Shown here one piece after another: positions 1 to 11,300 of a stretch of DNA of 64,000 nt (within the stretch, counting starts at the first letter, position 1; every line of letters begins with the position of its first letter). This stretch comes from Hymenolepis diminuta (Eukaryota; Platyhelminthes; Cestoda; Cyclophyllidea; Hymenolepididae). Both the position numbers and the translations under genes were made by a program. Where the stretch lies: assembly GCA_900708905.1 (NCBI GenBank), contig CAADRB010000005.1, positions 476,602 to 540,601 on the forward strand, given 5' to 3'. Under the pieces are notes generated by a model. That model had not been told where the DNA came from. It did not search any database and saw only the letters and a program-made list of their open reading frames with translations.

Positions 1-937
1 CTTGGGAGTTAAAAAGGATCGGTTCATGCTCTTAAAAGGGAGACGAGGGGAAGATAAAAAATGCGGTAAGGTGAGATGAGACATGCAACAAACAACCGCT
101 ACCTTTAGACAAATTTGTAATTGATGGTCTTACAACGAGATGAAGGAAGTCTCCAATGACATAAGCCTTCAGTAGAAATCCGTCGTGATTTTCGAAACTC
201 TGCAACACGGAGTCACTACGTATCAGCTTTAGATCTGCTTCTTTGAAAAGAAGCATCATCTATAAAGAGACTTCCATGGAGTGATTAAAAGAACTTGCCT
301 TGTGAACGTCAGCATTTCCATGGGAATTTAGGGGTTTACAAACTATATGAAAAATAAATAAATATATGTTTCAATCCCCTCACTTGCAGGAAATTTTAGT
401 TTGGCTTCGTGGAGAGCCTGAATATCACTGTCGAAATTCCCAGTGCATTGGCAAAATGATGGTATTATAACATCATCAACTGAAGAAAATATGAGCGAAC
501 ATATTAAACTAACTTAATCCTGCCGATTGAATCGCATTTGCAATTCCCCTAAATTGCTCATAACGATTAAGTATTAAATTAACTGCGTCCATCTGATCAA
601 TAAACTTCGTGGAGGGATTGGACTGGACGTAATTCTGAAAAATGAATCAAAATTGTCCTACGAACCTGAAATTGAGCATACTTATCCTTATTTTTTTCTA
701 AAAGATGGAAACTCTTGTGAATTATGAGATCAAATGGATCCTGGCTATCAAAAGGTTTGGATTCCACAATCTAAAAATTAATGTTGTAAGGAAAACAAAC
801 CTGTACGAACTGTACAACATCGTCAGGCCTATTTGATAAGCAAATAAGTAAAGTACTTACCGTTTGGTTTCGATGAATGTTTTAAATCCAAGATCATTGA
901 ATTTCCGATCCTCGACGAATATTCCGACGCGTTTCAT
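1..937 (-). CDS. ITPK1: Inositol-tetrakisphosphate 1-kinase (ITPK1), 5' part; 3' end beyond the window edge
   Basis: ITPK1 enzymes are ATP-grasp kinases that phosphorylate inositol tris- and tetrakisphosphates in soluble inositol phosphate metabolism. I read eight exons on the minus strand: 937-861, 828-801, 770-666, 634-514, 479-384, 342-299, 259-103 and 30-1 (partial). All phases join, giving about 219 residues. The start ATG at 937 gives MKRVGIFVEDRKF, which aligns with the animal start near KRVGYWLSEKK. Later matches include VVQF (exon 2), DPFDLIIHK (exon 3), FPAICKPLNSHGNADVHK (exons 5-6), SVLQSFENHDGFLLKAYVIG and VVRPSITNLS (exon 7), and EPILFNSQ (exon 8). These follow the family order through the nucleotide and substrate core. 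Introns are 32, 30, 31, 34, 41, 39 and 72 nt. All are GT-AG except the 39 nt one at 298-260, which starts GC. The last third of the protein lies off the left edge. Confidence 0.95.
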
Positions 938-1783
938 TAGAAGAAATTGCAAATATGAAAACGGCCGGATTTCAGTTTGGATTCCAATGGCGAAGGTCAA
1001 ATAGTAACTTTCAAATACTGTAGATAACCAAATAAAGTTTTCAGATTTTATTAGGTTTACAGTGGTATCAAAAGTTAATTTAATATTAAATGGTAAACAT
1101 TGAACTTGTAAAAGCAACCTTTTCTCCTGGAGTGCTTCATTTATTAATTCATTTCTGCCAGTTGAAGGAATTTTAATAACTGTACATGGAATACTTCGCA
1201 AAACGGTCAAAGAAAGTTGTATGATATAATAATACGATATTTCTTCTTAATTGGTATTCCAAAAATTTAGCAAGTTTTCAATATTAGTGGTGAAAATGTC
1301 GTGGTAAATCAATTCTAACTGTTGAAAGTATTTTGATATTTTGGCCTCTGTCTATTTAAAATGACATCATTGATTGACTGGAAGACAGCAGTCAGTAACG
1401 AAACTCACTAATGAACATGGGTTTGCATATTGCCTTTGTATCAATCGTCGCATGAACTTGAACTATTGCCTCATTAAGTAGTTAAAAGTCCCCTCTGCAC
1501 TTGGCTTAGTTGAGTGATTTGAGAATCATTCGTGAAAACTCTTGACAAATTATTTTATGTACGCTACTTTACTCACTTATTATTTTGGGGGTTATATTGG
1601 CGAATAATCAAGATCTCCTCATTTAAGTTGACACCAAATTTGCCAACTGTTGAGGTCTATCTATTCTATCGATTGAATAGATAGATTAAGTCAAGTTACT
1701 CATGTCGTCAGATCGGTTCGGAGGTAGCAGACAAGCCACCCCAATTTATAAATAACTAAATTAGGTTTATATACAAAACATTT

Positions 1784-1965
1784 CTTCGTTAGACGTCAGT
1801 CATGTCTCGCCGTCGGAGTCTCGGCGTGATGACAGACACTCGTTTAGATGTCTATGTGAAAACACACAAACACTCAGCGGGACCTCCTGTGGACACTGTA
1901 GTGGAGATCTTATCGTCAGTCAATCATTTCTAATCCCTAGATGATGATAGACATCTACTGACTAT
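1784..1965 (+). repeat. Dispersed repeat, arm 1 of an inverted pair
   Basis: By eye this segment aligns with the reverse complement of 2541-2718. Shared blocks include GTCAGTCATGTC at the start, AAACACACA in the middle and GATAGACRTCTACTG near the end, in the same order and spacing. Both copies lie in the ITPK1-TMEM185 spacer. The family is not recognised. It could be a MITE-like element or the ends of one palindromic insertion. Confidence 0.7.
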
Positions 1966-2540
1966 AGCATCAACCATTTAGAAATTTTCTCTTTCCTTTA
2001 TTTTATCCATCTTTAGCTTTTAATTCCACTCTGTCCATCGCTAAAATCGTGCACAAATTTTCATATTTGTTAAGTATCAAGATTCAACCAAATTTCAGTT
2101 AGTATATCTTTTTTCCCCTAACCTCAACAGCACATTATTCTAGTTCCTTAACCTGTGCAGGCAAAGTCCTGTTTAAACTATTTTTAGATTGCAACTAATT
2201 CCTATTCCACAAATTCCTGATGTGATCTGTCCTTCTAGCCGGAAACAGATACGCAGATATCCTTATTAATCCCACAAATTACAAACGCAATCCGACTTAG
2301 CTACGATATATCAAAGTAGGACACCATACAAGGGATATGCTAGTTGTAAGAAATTAACATTTTTCCTCAAAACATTTCTCATAGGTTTTAATATTTAAAA
2401 GACCATAACGTGTGGAAAACAGATACCGAAAATCTTTCAAGGGTCCGTAAAATAGTGCCCAGATACTAGAGAACATCATGACTGACCAAAGGGATTGTCT
2501 CGGATCTCCAGGATGGATTTCTCATATTTGGACGGGAGAT

Positions 2541-2718
2541 ATCACAGACAGTAGACGTCTATCAATATCTGGTGAGTAGAGACGATTGACGACGAGACCC
2601 TGACTACAGTATTCTCAGGCGGTCCAGCTGTGTGTGTGTTTGCAAATAGATAAATAAACAGACGCCAATAATCACGCGGAGATATCGAAAAGGTGACATG
2701 ACTGACCTCTAATGAAGT
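2541..2718 (-). repeat. Dispersed repeat, arm 2 of an inverted pair
   Basis: This is the inverted partner of 1784-1965, with about 575 bp between the arms. Similarity is moderate (many substitutions and small gaps), so the pair is not recent. The minus frame here reads NTHTAGPPENTVV and arm 1 reads HKHSAGPPVDTVV. That hints at an old coding origin but does not prove one. Confidence 0.65.
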
Positions 2719-3879
2719 ATTTTTTAAAAAACCTAATGTATTTTTCAATGAATTGGGACGGCTTCTCAGCCGCCTCCGTACCTATCTAGCGGCATGATTG
2801 ACCTATTTCATCTAATTCATTCTATCGATTTGGTTCCGATCTACATAAAATTGTTGCAGAGTGATAGGTCGCCTTACATTTTGTGCACCATATACTTCCC
2901 TTTTCATTAGTACATTTGATAAGAGGTTCCAAATAAATCAATAATCGTTTATAAAGTCTTACCATGATGAACCAATCGATTTTGCATTACTTACAGAAAT
3001 GTTTACAATTGGGATTCTAGCCAGATTACGATGCAACAAGACTGTGGACTAGGGGTATTACTAAAATTCCCAGGTAACCTTAAATTTATATAATTCCCGG
3101 ATCAATCTTTTCAACTGCTTTTCTATACTTGAAGATGAAAATACTTAAAAACGTATTATATTAAATTTTATTACGGAAGTGAGAGATCACTTATCAGCTG
3201 CAGATATGATGCTAAAAGGATTCATAAACACTGCTGCTTATCTATATTCCCTAAGTGGGTTCATCACCTTGGATTAAGTTAGTGCTTTACAATTGAATAC
3301 ACAAAAATCAGAATTTGTATTAAATTTTTATGAAGATTTATGGTTTCCCGTTAGACCTTCATCTTAGAGTCTCATGATTATCTATCTTATTGTTGTTGTT
3401 GAATAATCAATTAATAATTGCATTAAGTAATTGACATGCATACATCAATCAGTCAGGTTAAGAGGCTGGAATATTTTACCAGTGTAAACGTCCAAAATAA
3501 TTCAGATCCAATTTTTATTAACAGATTACATTAACAGTCTAATTGAACTGAAAAAAACTGGTGAATCGCTAACACTTCAAAGTAATTGGTTACCATATAA
3601 CCTCTTAATTTTACTTTTTATATCAAGATATATGGAAAATCAATATAGTGCTAACTAAGTTTCCACCTCTTTCTTAAACTTTTATGATTGAATCGATTCC
3701 CACTGTTTGAGTTCGCTCCACCTCTTGCGAGTTTTCGAAGATTTTAGTAAGCCAATAGCGGGCGCTAAGATGTTCCCCAGTTTGTAAAAACAATTTCATT
3801 CACATTTCTACACAAATAAGTTCGATTTGGCTGAAAAACTGCGTTGATAATCACCGGCTTTGCCGTCACCCATGCCAGA

Positions 3880-6800
3880 ATGGAGCCACTATATTTTTGT
3901 GATAATTTCAACCGAAGGCAATTTTTTGCATTGTCTCTTGTGTTTATGTTTCTTGCACTTCTGGCTTTACGACTTGATGATTTTATTCATTGGCCTTATT
4001 GGGTCGTCTTTTTTCCTCTCTGGCTATGGCAATCCGTAATATTTGGTGGATTTTTATTCGAAATATTTGCATTTTGTCGAAGCCCTCGCTACTACATTGA
4101 AACTCAAGCTCACTTCAAAAATGCATTCTTTGACGCATTTTTTCACATCAATCTTCTATTTTTTGAAATTTTAGCCTGCAATCGACTTGAAAATGCTCAC
4201 AGCGAAAGTGGTTGGATATCTGTCTTTGTCCCTTTGATCATCCTTAGTATCTTTGGGATATTTGTCAGCTTTTGGACAATCAAAAATGACTTCGATGGCG
4301 ATCTCCATTTTATTGTCTCCTCTAATATCTTATTTTTTATCTTCGTTGCGCTAAAAATGGAGGGGCTTATTGATTGGAGCTGGAAATTTGTATTTCTACT
4401 CAATTGGATTTCCCTCGCGTTTTTCTTCACTCTGGAAGTAATCGAAATAATCATGTCAATTTCTCGTTTCATATGTGCAAGTAGATTTCAAGAGTATCGA
4501 CAACAATCATTTTGTATCAGTGTTGGGTACGCAATCTCCCTTCTATTGATTATCACTTCGGGTGTTCTATTGGCTCTGAAAAAGGACAATGACCTTCATC
4601 TTCCCTATTTAGTTATTGCCTCCCCCCTCATGTCTGCCCTGACGGTTTTTATGAGTCTCTGCTTCTCAGTTCGACTGCATTTTCAATGGCGTCGATGCTT
4701 CCAACTGATTTATCGACGAATAATCAAAATGTGTTATCCTCTTCAAGAATATGGGAACATTTCTTATAAACTCAGCAGCCTACATCAGTCACCCTCTTAT
4801 GACCAGTAAGTCTTCGTTTAAATGCTTGTGAGGAAGTTGGGTAGATTTGCTTCAGCCTTTGCAGTGTGTTCGAGTTATTCACATTTTCGAGTTGCTTAGA
4901 GATAGTCAGCGGCTGTTTCTCCTGCCTGAATTGTTGGATCGTCACCAAAATTGACTTCTAAAGTGGTGGTAGGGAGTTGTACCTGTCAGTCTATTAAATT
5001 ATTTATTTGTCGACGTTCAAGACTACCTCGCATCGACTTAGCTTGACCCTTTCATTTTAGTTTGATACTGAACAAAATTCCTAATTTACTGCGTAATATA
5101 TTCCGACGTTTATCGATCTCATCAAATTGTATAGGATTACATCAATCCTTGGGGTATGACTTATCGGCCCTGATGAATGTTGAATTAATATATTATTGGT
5201 TAAATTTAAGGCTTAGAGCAATTCTACTATATTTGTGCTTTGTTTATTATCTAATATTCGCTGATAATTTATAAAGTTTATACTGATTCACTTAAACTTG
5301 AAAAAGGATTGAAAATAGCGCGGAGGCTATATATATATATATATATATATATATTGCCTTCGTACATTTATTTAATCGGGCGAGAGTATGCATTCCTATA
5401 TTGTCTCAAATTATTTTTAAAAAATGTTTATCAGTGAAGTTTAGGTTCATTTTGTACTATTTTTCCCATTCTATTTAAATAAGGCATGTAGGAATTTTTT
5501 GGCTCTCGGATACTTTTTCTTCGTAATTAAAGGGATATTTAGTCATTCTGGGGACTTCAATGTTTTCGAAATCGTATTTTACAGTGATAAACCCCATAAA
5601 GTATTAAAACTAAGTCTTCGATTTAATTATTTGGATTTCTAAAAAAGAACCACAGTATTCTATTAAGATGGGTGAGTCTTCATTGTCGTTCAGTCGTCTC
5701 ATTTCGTTTTATTGAACTGCTTTAAAGACAATAGATGGAAGCTGTACTGGCTATTAAGCAAAGTATTGTTTGTTTCTCGTAACTAAGGCTAGGAGGGAAA
5801 CAGCTGACCATTTTGAAACTTTATTTGCAAGGCACAGTTTCAAGTTACAACTCACATTTTCCGATGTGTTTATTTATCTAGAGCTACCTCCTAGTTTATT
5901 GAAAACCCTTTTTTGTTCTTCCTGCATGTAACGATTAATTTGCTTATTTTTTATTAAAGTTTTTCAGTTGCGATAATCGTGTAATCAGATAACCTAGTGG
6001 CGTACTGGTTAACACATGGTCGTCAGAGATGCAGTTAGCAGGATGACCAACGCAATTTGATCTTCAGAAAATATTTGTCATATGGTCAATATCAACATTA
6101 GAAATACTTAATTTCAATGTACTCGCGTCTTATGAACATACTGTTGCATGAGTAAATTTTACCTGTTGTTCCAAAATTTCTCAGGCTGCACTTTTTAAAT
6201 TCGAAATCAGAATTTGAATTTAGGTCCTGATGCTAGTCCTCCAGTGCAATTCGAAGGTCATTGTCGCTTGCCTGTTCCTTACCTGGTACCTGGTCTACTC
6301 CTCTTATGTTTTGTTATTGTTGTTTCCTCGCTGTTTTGGAAATCGGTGGTTTTTTTTACTAGTGTTTAATCAGATGATTTTTGGTTGCCATACAGCTATG
6401 TGCTTTTTTCAATTAGAATTATACAATTAGTTAAATTTTGAATAAATTTCGCTAAAAATATTATGAAGCTAGTGAGCTTTATTTGTCCTTTAATTTATCA
6501 TTAAAAGTAGGTGGGGTTCGGAACTCAAAAGACAGGTTAATTTCTGCAGTCGGAATGGTTTGGATGTCCCTTTTATTATAAATATTGACTTTTTGTATCG
6601 TATTGGACTACAGACACATACTAAATAGGTTTTCATGATTGATAATGCTTGATTTGTAACCTGTCACTGGGGTTAGTAAATAACCTCTCAAACTTGATTT
6701 TTTTGGTGTGACCTTGTGGGTATTGAGATATACGATCTTTCGCTGTTAATCCAACTTTTTACTTATATATTAAGGGATTTGATTTACCCTGACTGTTACT

Positions 6801-8324
6801 TTTGGCTTATTTCAACTAATCACTAAAACTTTGAAGACTCTGTTGGAATAAGATAACAACAGCAGTAACGGTCACCAATTCGTAGCTGTTTGAGTAAGAG
6901 CTAACAACAATTGTGAAGCAGAACGCCGAGAGTTGATTAGATCAGAAAATGTATTCAAGGAAGCCATAACGAGGATTGAAGCGAGTGACAGAGAGAGATA
7001 GAGAGGGAAGCGCGCTGAAGAAGAGAGGAGATGAGCAGGACGTGTAGGAGCCCGTAACCGACCGGCGTGCGTGGAAAACGGAGATAGCTTGAGTCACTTG
7101 AGTAAGGCCGGGCGAGAGCATGAGCACAGATGTGCTTTTATGTGAAGTGAGACGGTTATAGAAAAGGGGGGAAGTCGACGTTCGCGTCTAGACATGGCAG
7201 ATAGGGATTATGCGTCATAGGAACATAAAAGACGTCACTCCAACTTCGTGGGCGAAAAACGGAGGTATTTCCGTGAAGAATGCGAATAAAAGGTAGTTCT
7301 GGAAATGCATAGAGAATTATCCTTCAACTGGAATGGCGCCACAGCACAAGATCCCAAACCATGTTTAAATGATTTTCATTATAGGACAACTTTCTCACAT
7401 TAACAAGAAAATTTATTACATGTTTGGTCCGCAGTCGTCTTTATTATTGCAAACTGCATCTTTTTTTCCGATCGATTCTCTTATTATCGATGACTTTGTA
7501 AATCTTATTTTTGACTTCTTTCACTAACTTTTATATTGACCTATGATTTCAACAAATTTGTATAATTTATTTTAAGTGTATTTGATCAGAAGAAAATGAT
7601 CAGTTGTTATTCATAGCAAACTACACATAGATTGAGGTGATACATAACTCCAAATACTTTATTCAGTGAGGGGAGAAAGGGGCGAAATCTTTAGATGTTG
7701 TCTTGAAAAGTAAAGAACTCTAATTGCCATTAGAATTTATTCACTCCTAGTACTTATCTGGTATTAGATATTTAAAAGCGTTTAGATTGGTTGGAACTTA
7801 TTTTTGAAGGTAATTGAATGATATTCATTTATATTATTCTAATCACACAATTCAAAAGGCAATTCTAGTTTATTTGTAAGAAAAAGAGGGCTTTTAAAAG
7901 TGTTGGGTGGTGGCTCCATTTCATCTTTGTAGGTGCAGTATCCTTTGTTACTTTTGTTGTTGAAGCATTAACGTCTACTTACAACTAAATTTACAGACCT
8001 GGTCGAGGCAGCAATCAACCCACATCCTTATCCGACTCAGACTTCCAAGTGGTCACGTCAACAAGTTCGTCTCAACCGCTGCCGCCACCTCCGCTCCAAT
8101 CTATTCACCTTGTGAGGGTAGAAAGCCCTAAATCTCCCTCCAAGTCGCCCATGGAGGTTAACGTGGACCCTCAAGAGCGTCCCTCTCTCCTTAATTTTCT
8201 CCTTCCTCATCGAAGGCATTCAAAAGGAATCGTTAGAAAACTGAGGTGCAAAGGGGAAGATGATACTATAGATATCGGTTGTCCGAACTCTGCATTGTCT
8301 ACTCGGCTTGATGCGCCGGATTGA
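3880..8324 (+). CDS. TMEM185: TMEM185 family multi-pass membrane protein (two exons, complete)
   Basis: Exon 1 is 3880-4805 and exon 2 is 7997-8324, joined across a 3191 bp GT-AG intron (donor CA|gtaagt, acceptor ttacag|A). The product is 417 residues, against about 350 in vertebrates. From ATG 3880 to the first ALRLD..I.W block the spacing is identical to the human protein, which fixes the start. Diagnostic stretches are ALRLDDFIHWPYWVVFFPLW (residues about 28-47), a second copy near ALKMEGLIDWSWKFVF, a weaker third near LALKKDNDLHLPYL, and the family signature EYGNISY at about 290-296. About eight hydrophobic segments are visible. Exon 2 encodes a soluble, proline- and serine-rich tail (SSSQPLPPPPLQ) with no clear family similarity. 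The family's molecular function is poorly known, so none is assigned. A CATAAA variant near 8587 may serve polyadenylation. Confidence 0.93.
4806..7996 (+). other. TMEM185 intron
   Basis: This intron holds a (TA)n run at about 5328-5354, a possible SINE-like fragment near 5990-6060, and a GC- and purine-rich patch at about 6940-7130. No additional exon with a recognisable protein is visible. The open frames here are short and low in information. Confidence 0.7.
5328..5354. repeat. (TA)n microsatellite
   Basis: An uninterrupted run of about 13 TA dinucleotides, inside the TMEM185 intron. Confidence 0.95.
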
Positions 8325-11300
8325 TACGTTTTCCTACTGACTGACCTTTCTCCTCTTTCTCAATTTTACTGCCGCCAAATTTCGTCATTATCAGAATGCT
8401 GTGAATGCTTTATTTTGGTTATGTATCTCTTGTTCTCTTTGTGCGCATCTTTCCCTATTCCCTCATTGTATTTAATCCTCCCTCTCTCCTTCCTTTCGTT
8501 CATCCTGCCTCTCACTGGAAGTACTTAGCTGACCAGCTTTTTTCACCAGTTTCCAACTTCGAGAATGCGCACATGATCGAATTCACATAAAATCGGTCAC
8601 ATACGCACACAGAAATGCTTGTACCAATGCAGGAATTTTGAGAATTATGTTTGAATAATATGTTTACGTGTAACTTGAAGTGCCATGTTTTTTCCTTAAT
8701 CGAATGTGGTGGTAAATATTTAGATGGGTTCAAACCTGGTGGAGTAGTCATTGGATTAGGGATCGGATCATGCTTCTCTTCGAATATAGGGACAGTAGAG
8801 AATATTTTGAAAATTTAATTTTATATGAGAGCATTAAGACTTCAACTCTAATATATAACATTTAAGTATGGAAATAAGCATGGATGAAAATGTTATGCGA
8901 TATGATATCAAGCGGGATTTATCTTGAAAGGCGGATACCTACCTACCGCGGTTTATCTTCTCTTGATTCTAAGTTGAAAATAGACTAGGCCAAGCTTGGT
9001 AATTTTAGATATCTTCTAACTATTACCAAGTGTCTTGAAAGCGGATCGGTAGCGCGTGTAAGGAATAATTAATGGAGTGTCTTCAAGTTTAATTACAGAA
9101 TGATTTCGGCTGAATCATATTTGGGAACTTGCTACCGTTTGTCATCTTGCCACTGTCTTTCATGAATAGCAGACAATGACCACAGCTGCTGAATTAGAGG
9201 TTACAAGTTGATAATCCTTAAAAATGCCTTTCCTAGTCTCATTTATCTGCTCTAAGAGGGAGCAAATACTTCAAGTGGTGGACTTAACATTCAATTAAGT
9301 CACCTGGCCAACAGGACCCACTCAGAATCCTAGAGATTACATCACGAAAACCGAGCTTTAGAAGATTTGAAGATTACAAATAAAATTATACTCTTCATAA
9401 GAAGGTGGAAGACTCAGTGCTTCCGGAATTCGAATAAGGAAAGACTCTTTCACCCTAACCTCACTGAATACTCCCGTCCAATTCTCTACTCTATATTAAG
9501 ATGCTATCCCACGATTAAAGCAGGTAATTTTCTGCATTTCCACTCGTAATACTTAACTCACCGAAATACTGATTTACATCGAGTACAAACACCATCACCA
9601 GTTAATTTTGATCAGGAGGGCGGTAGAATGTGAATTTCTCACCAAATAGGTCTCATCACATAATTTCTCTATTCAGGACCAGTTTTGAAAAACGCTTGCT
9701 TTTCACGATTTTAAGATTTATGTTATGGCAACGTCTATCTCCAGCTGTTAGCATTAATTTTGGTAAAAATTATGGCGGTTGAATAAAATGACTTAAATTT
9801 GGTGACATAGTCAAATTGATATTAAGGAGGAAATAACTAATCTATTTAAAAGTTGAGTGATTAACATTGAATTTATTAACTCTAATTTTTACCGTTTCTG
9901 AGAGTACGATGAAAAAGATAATTTGCATCTTTAATTAAAAATGAATGAATAACGAACAAATATAATATACTTTGTGGGGCTGTACATGGTTGGACAATTT
10001 TCCCCACCCAAATACGCTGGCATCCGGGAGAGACCGTCGGAACGTCATTCACAATCGTTGTACCCATCTATTTGGTTTCCCATTGAATAGGCAGGGTAAA
10101 TGTCGGTATGTTTGATGAAGATTATTGAGTAAATTTGGAGTCTCTTTTGCTGACCAATCGGATATTCAATCTACTCGCATTCTACAGTGATAATAGACTT
10201 CATTGATAAAGAAACCACACCATTATATCGAATGCACATGTCGGATTGTGCCTTGAGCGTACTATTTATCAGATGACAATTTTATTGGTTAATAATCAGA
10301 CAGACAAAGGACATGGCTAGCTCCACTTAGCGTATCTTTATCACAATCCCCATTTCCATTCGGCGCTCTCCTTCGGAATCTGCCTTTGTAATTTCCTATT
10401 CTTTTTCCTACTCCTTTCATTCCTTATTTGTGCTCAGTACGCCCGCAGTACAATCAACTCCTTTCCTTCTGCATTGGGGAAGGCTTCTGTATCCAGTTAA
10501 CCTTCAGAAAGATTAATAATTTAGTAGGGGATATTTATGAGCTTAACTTGATCAGGCTCCCAAAGTAGCCCTGCAGACGAGATTTATTGCTGTTATAAAC
10601 TCACATCACAAATCTTGAATATCATCCAGAACAAAAGTTGTGATTCAGCTGCACCTGAATCATCCGTCTTTAAGACATTGGGATTATAAATTATTAAAAA
10701 ATTAATCTTTTTGGGGCTTTTTAGTTCTTTCAGTTTGAGAATTGGTAACAACGACCCTACTATAACTAAAGTGGAGGTAAAAAATTTAAAACTGGTAATA
10801 TTCATTTAATTCCCACTATAAGTTCATTTTAAATTTCCTTTTAGAAATAGCATGGGATGATCCGAGTAAGTTTAACATGCTTTACGATCAAATTCGACCA
10901 ATTTCAGGGTTTGTGTCCTAGTTACCGCCCCTCCCACCGGATTTTTCTCTCATTTCTATTCGTGTCCACCATCTAGGACACTTTAAGACGCACACTTGGG
11001 TTGATTAGTTCGGCGGTCTCAAACTTATTTGGGCTAATTTCTACGACCTGCTTGTGTGCATTTAACTTCAAAATATAATTTAGCTTAGGAATGAGAAGTA
11101 AAATATCTTATATTTTTAAAAGTTATGCGGAAGGGAAATTTGTAAAAATGGTTAAATTTGTGGAGATTATCTCATCTTTATATTAATTAAATTCTTTTCC
11201 CTATTAAAATAGTTTCTCTGCCCTCAAACTATCGATTCAGACGCACCTTTCCAAAGGGCACGGTTAACAAGACTCAACCCTAATCTTCAAGCGATCATTT

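Larger units (their letters stand above)
938..3879. other. Divergent intergenic spacer between ITPK1 and TMEM185
   Basis: This 2.9 kb spacer separates two genes transcribed away from each other, so it should hold both promoters. The ITPK1 reading frame stays open upstream of its ATG to about 1210, but that stretch shows no family similarity and I do not call it coding. The visible structure is an inverted repeat pair (1784-1965 and 2541-2718, listed separately). No TATA box or CpG-rich promoter stands out. Confidence 0.6.

Noticed and set aside
857..1210. Extension of the ITPK1 first exon upstream to 1210
   Set aside because: The frame is open, but the residues before MKRVG have no ITPK1 similarity and the animal proteins start within a few residues of this ATG.
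4197..4472. Minus-strand 91-codon frame inside TMEM185 exon 1
   Set aside because: It is a shadow of the plus-strand TMEM185 coding sequence.
5990..6060. Additional SINE head near TAGTGGCGTACTGGTTAAC
   Set aside because: The A-box side resembles the family but no B box or body could be found; too weak to list as a copy.
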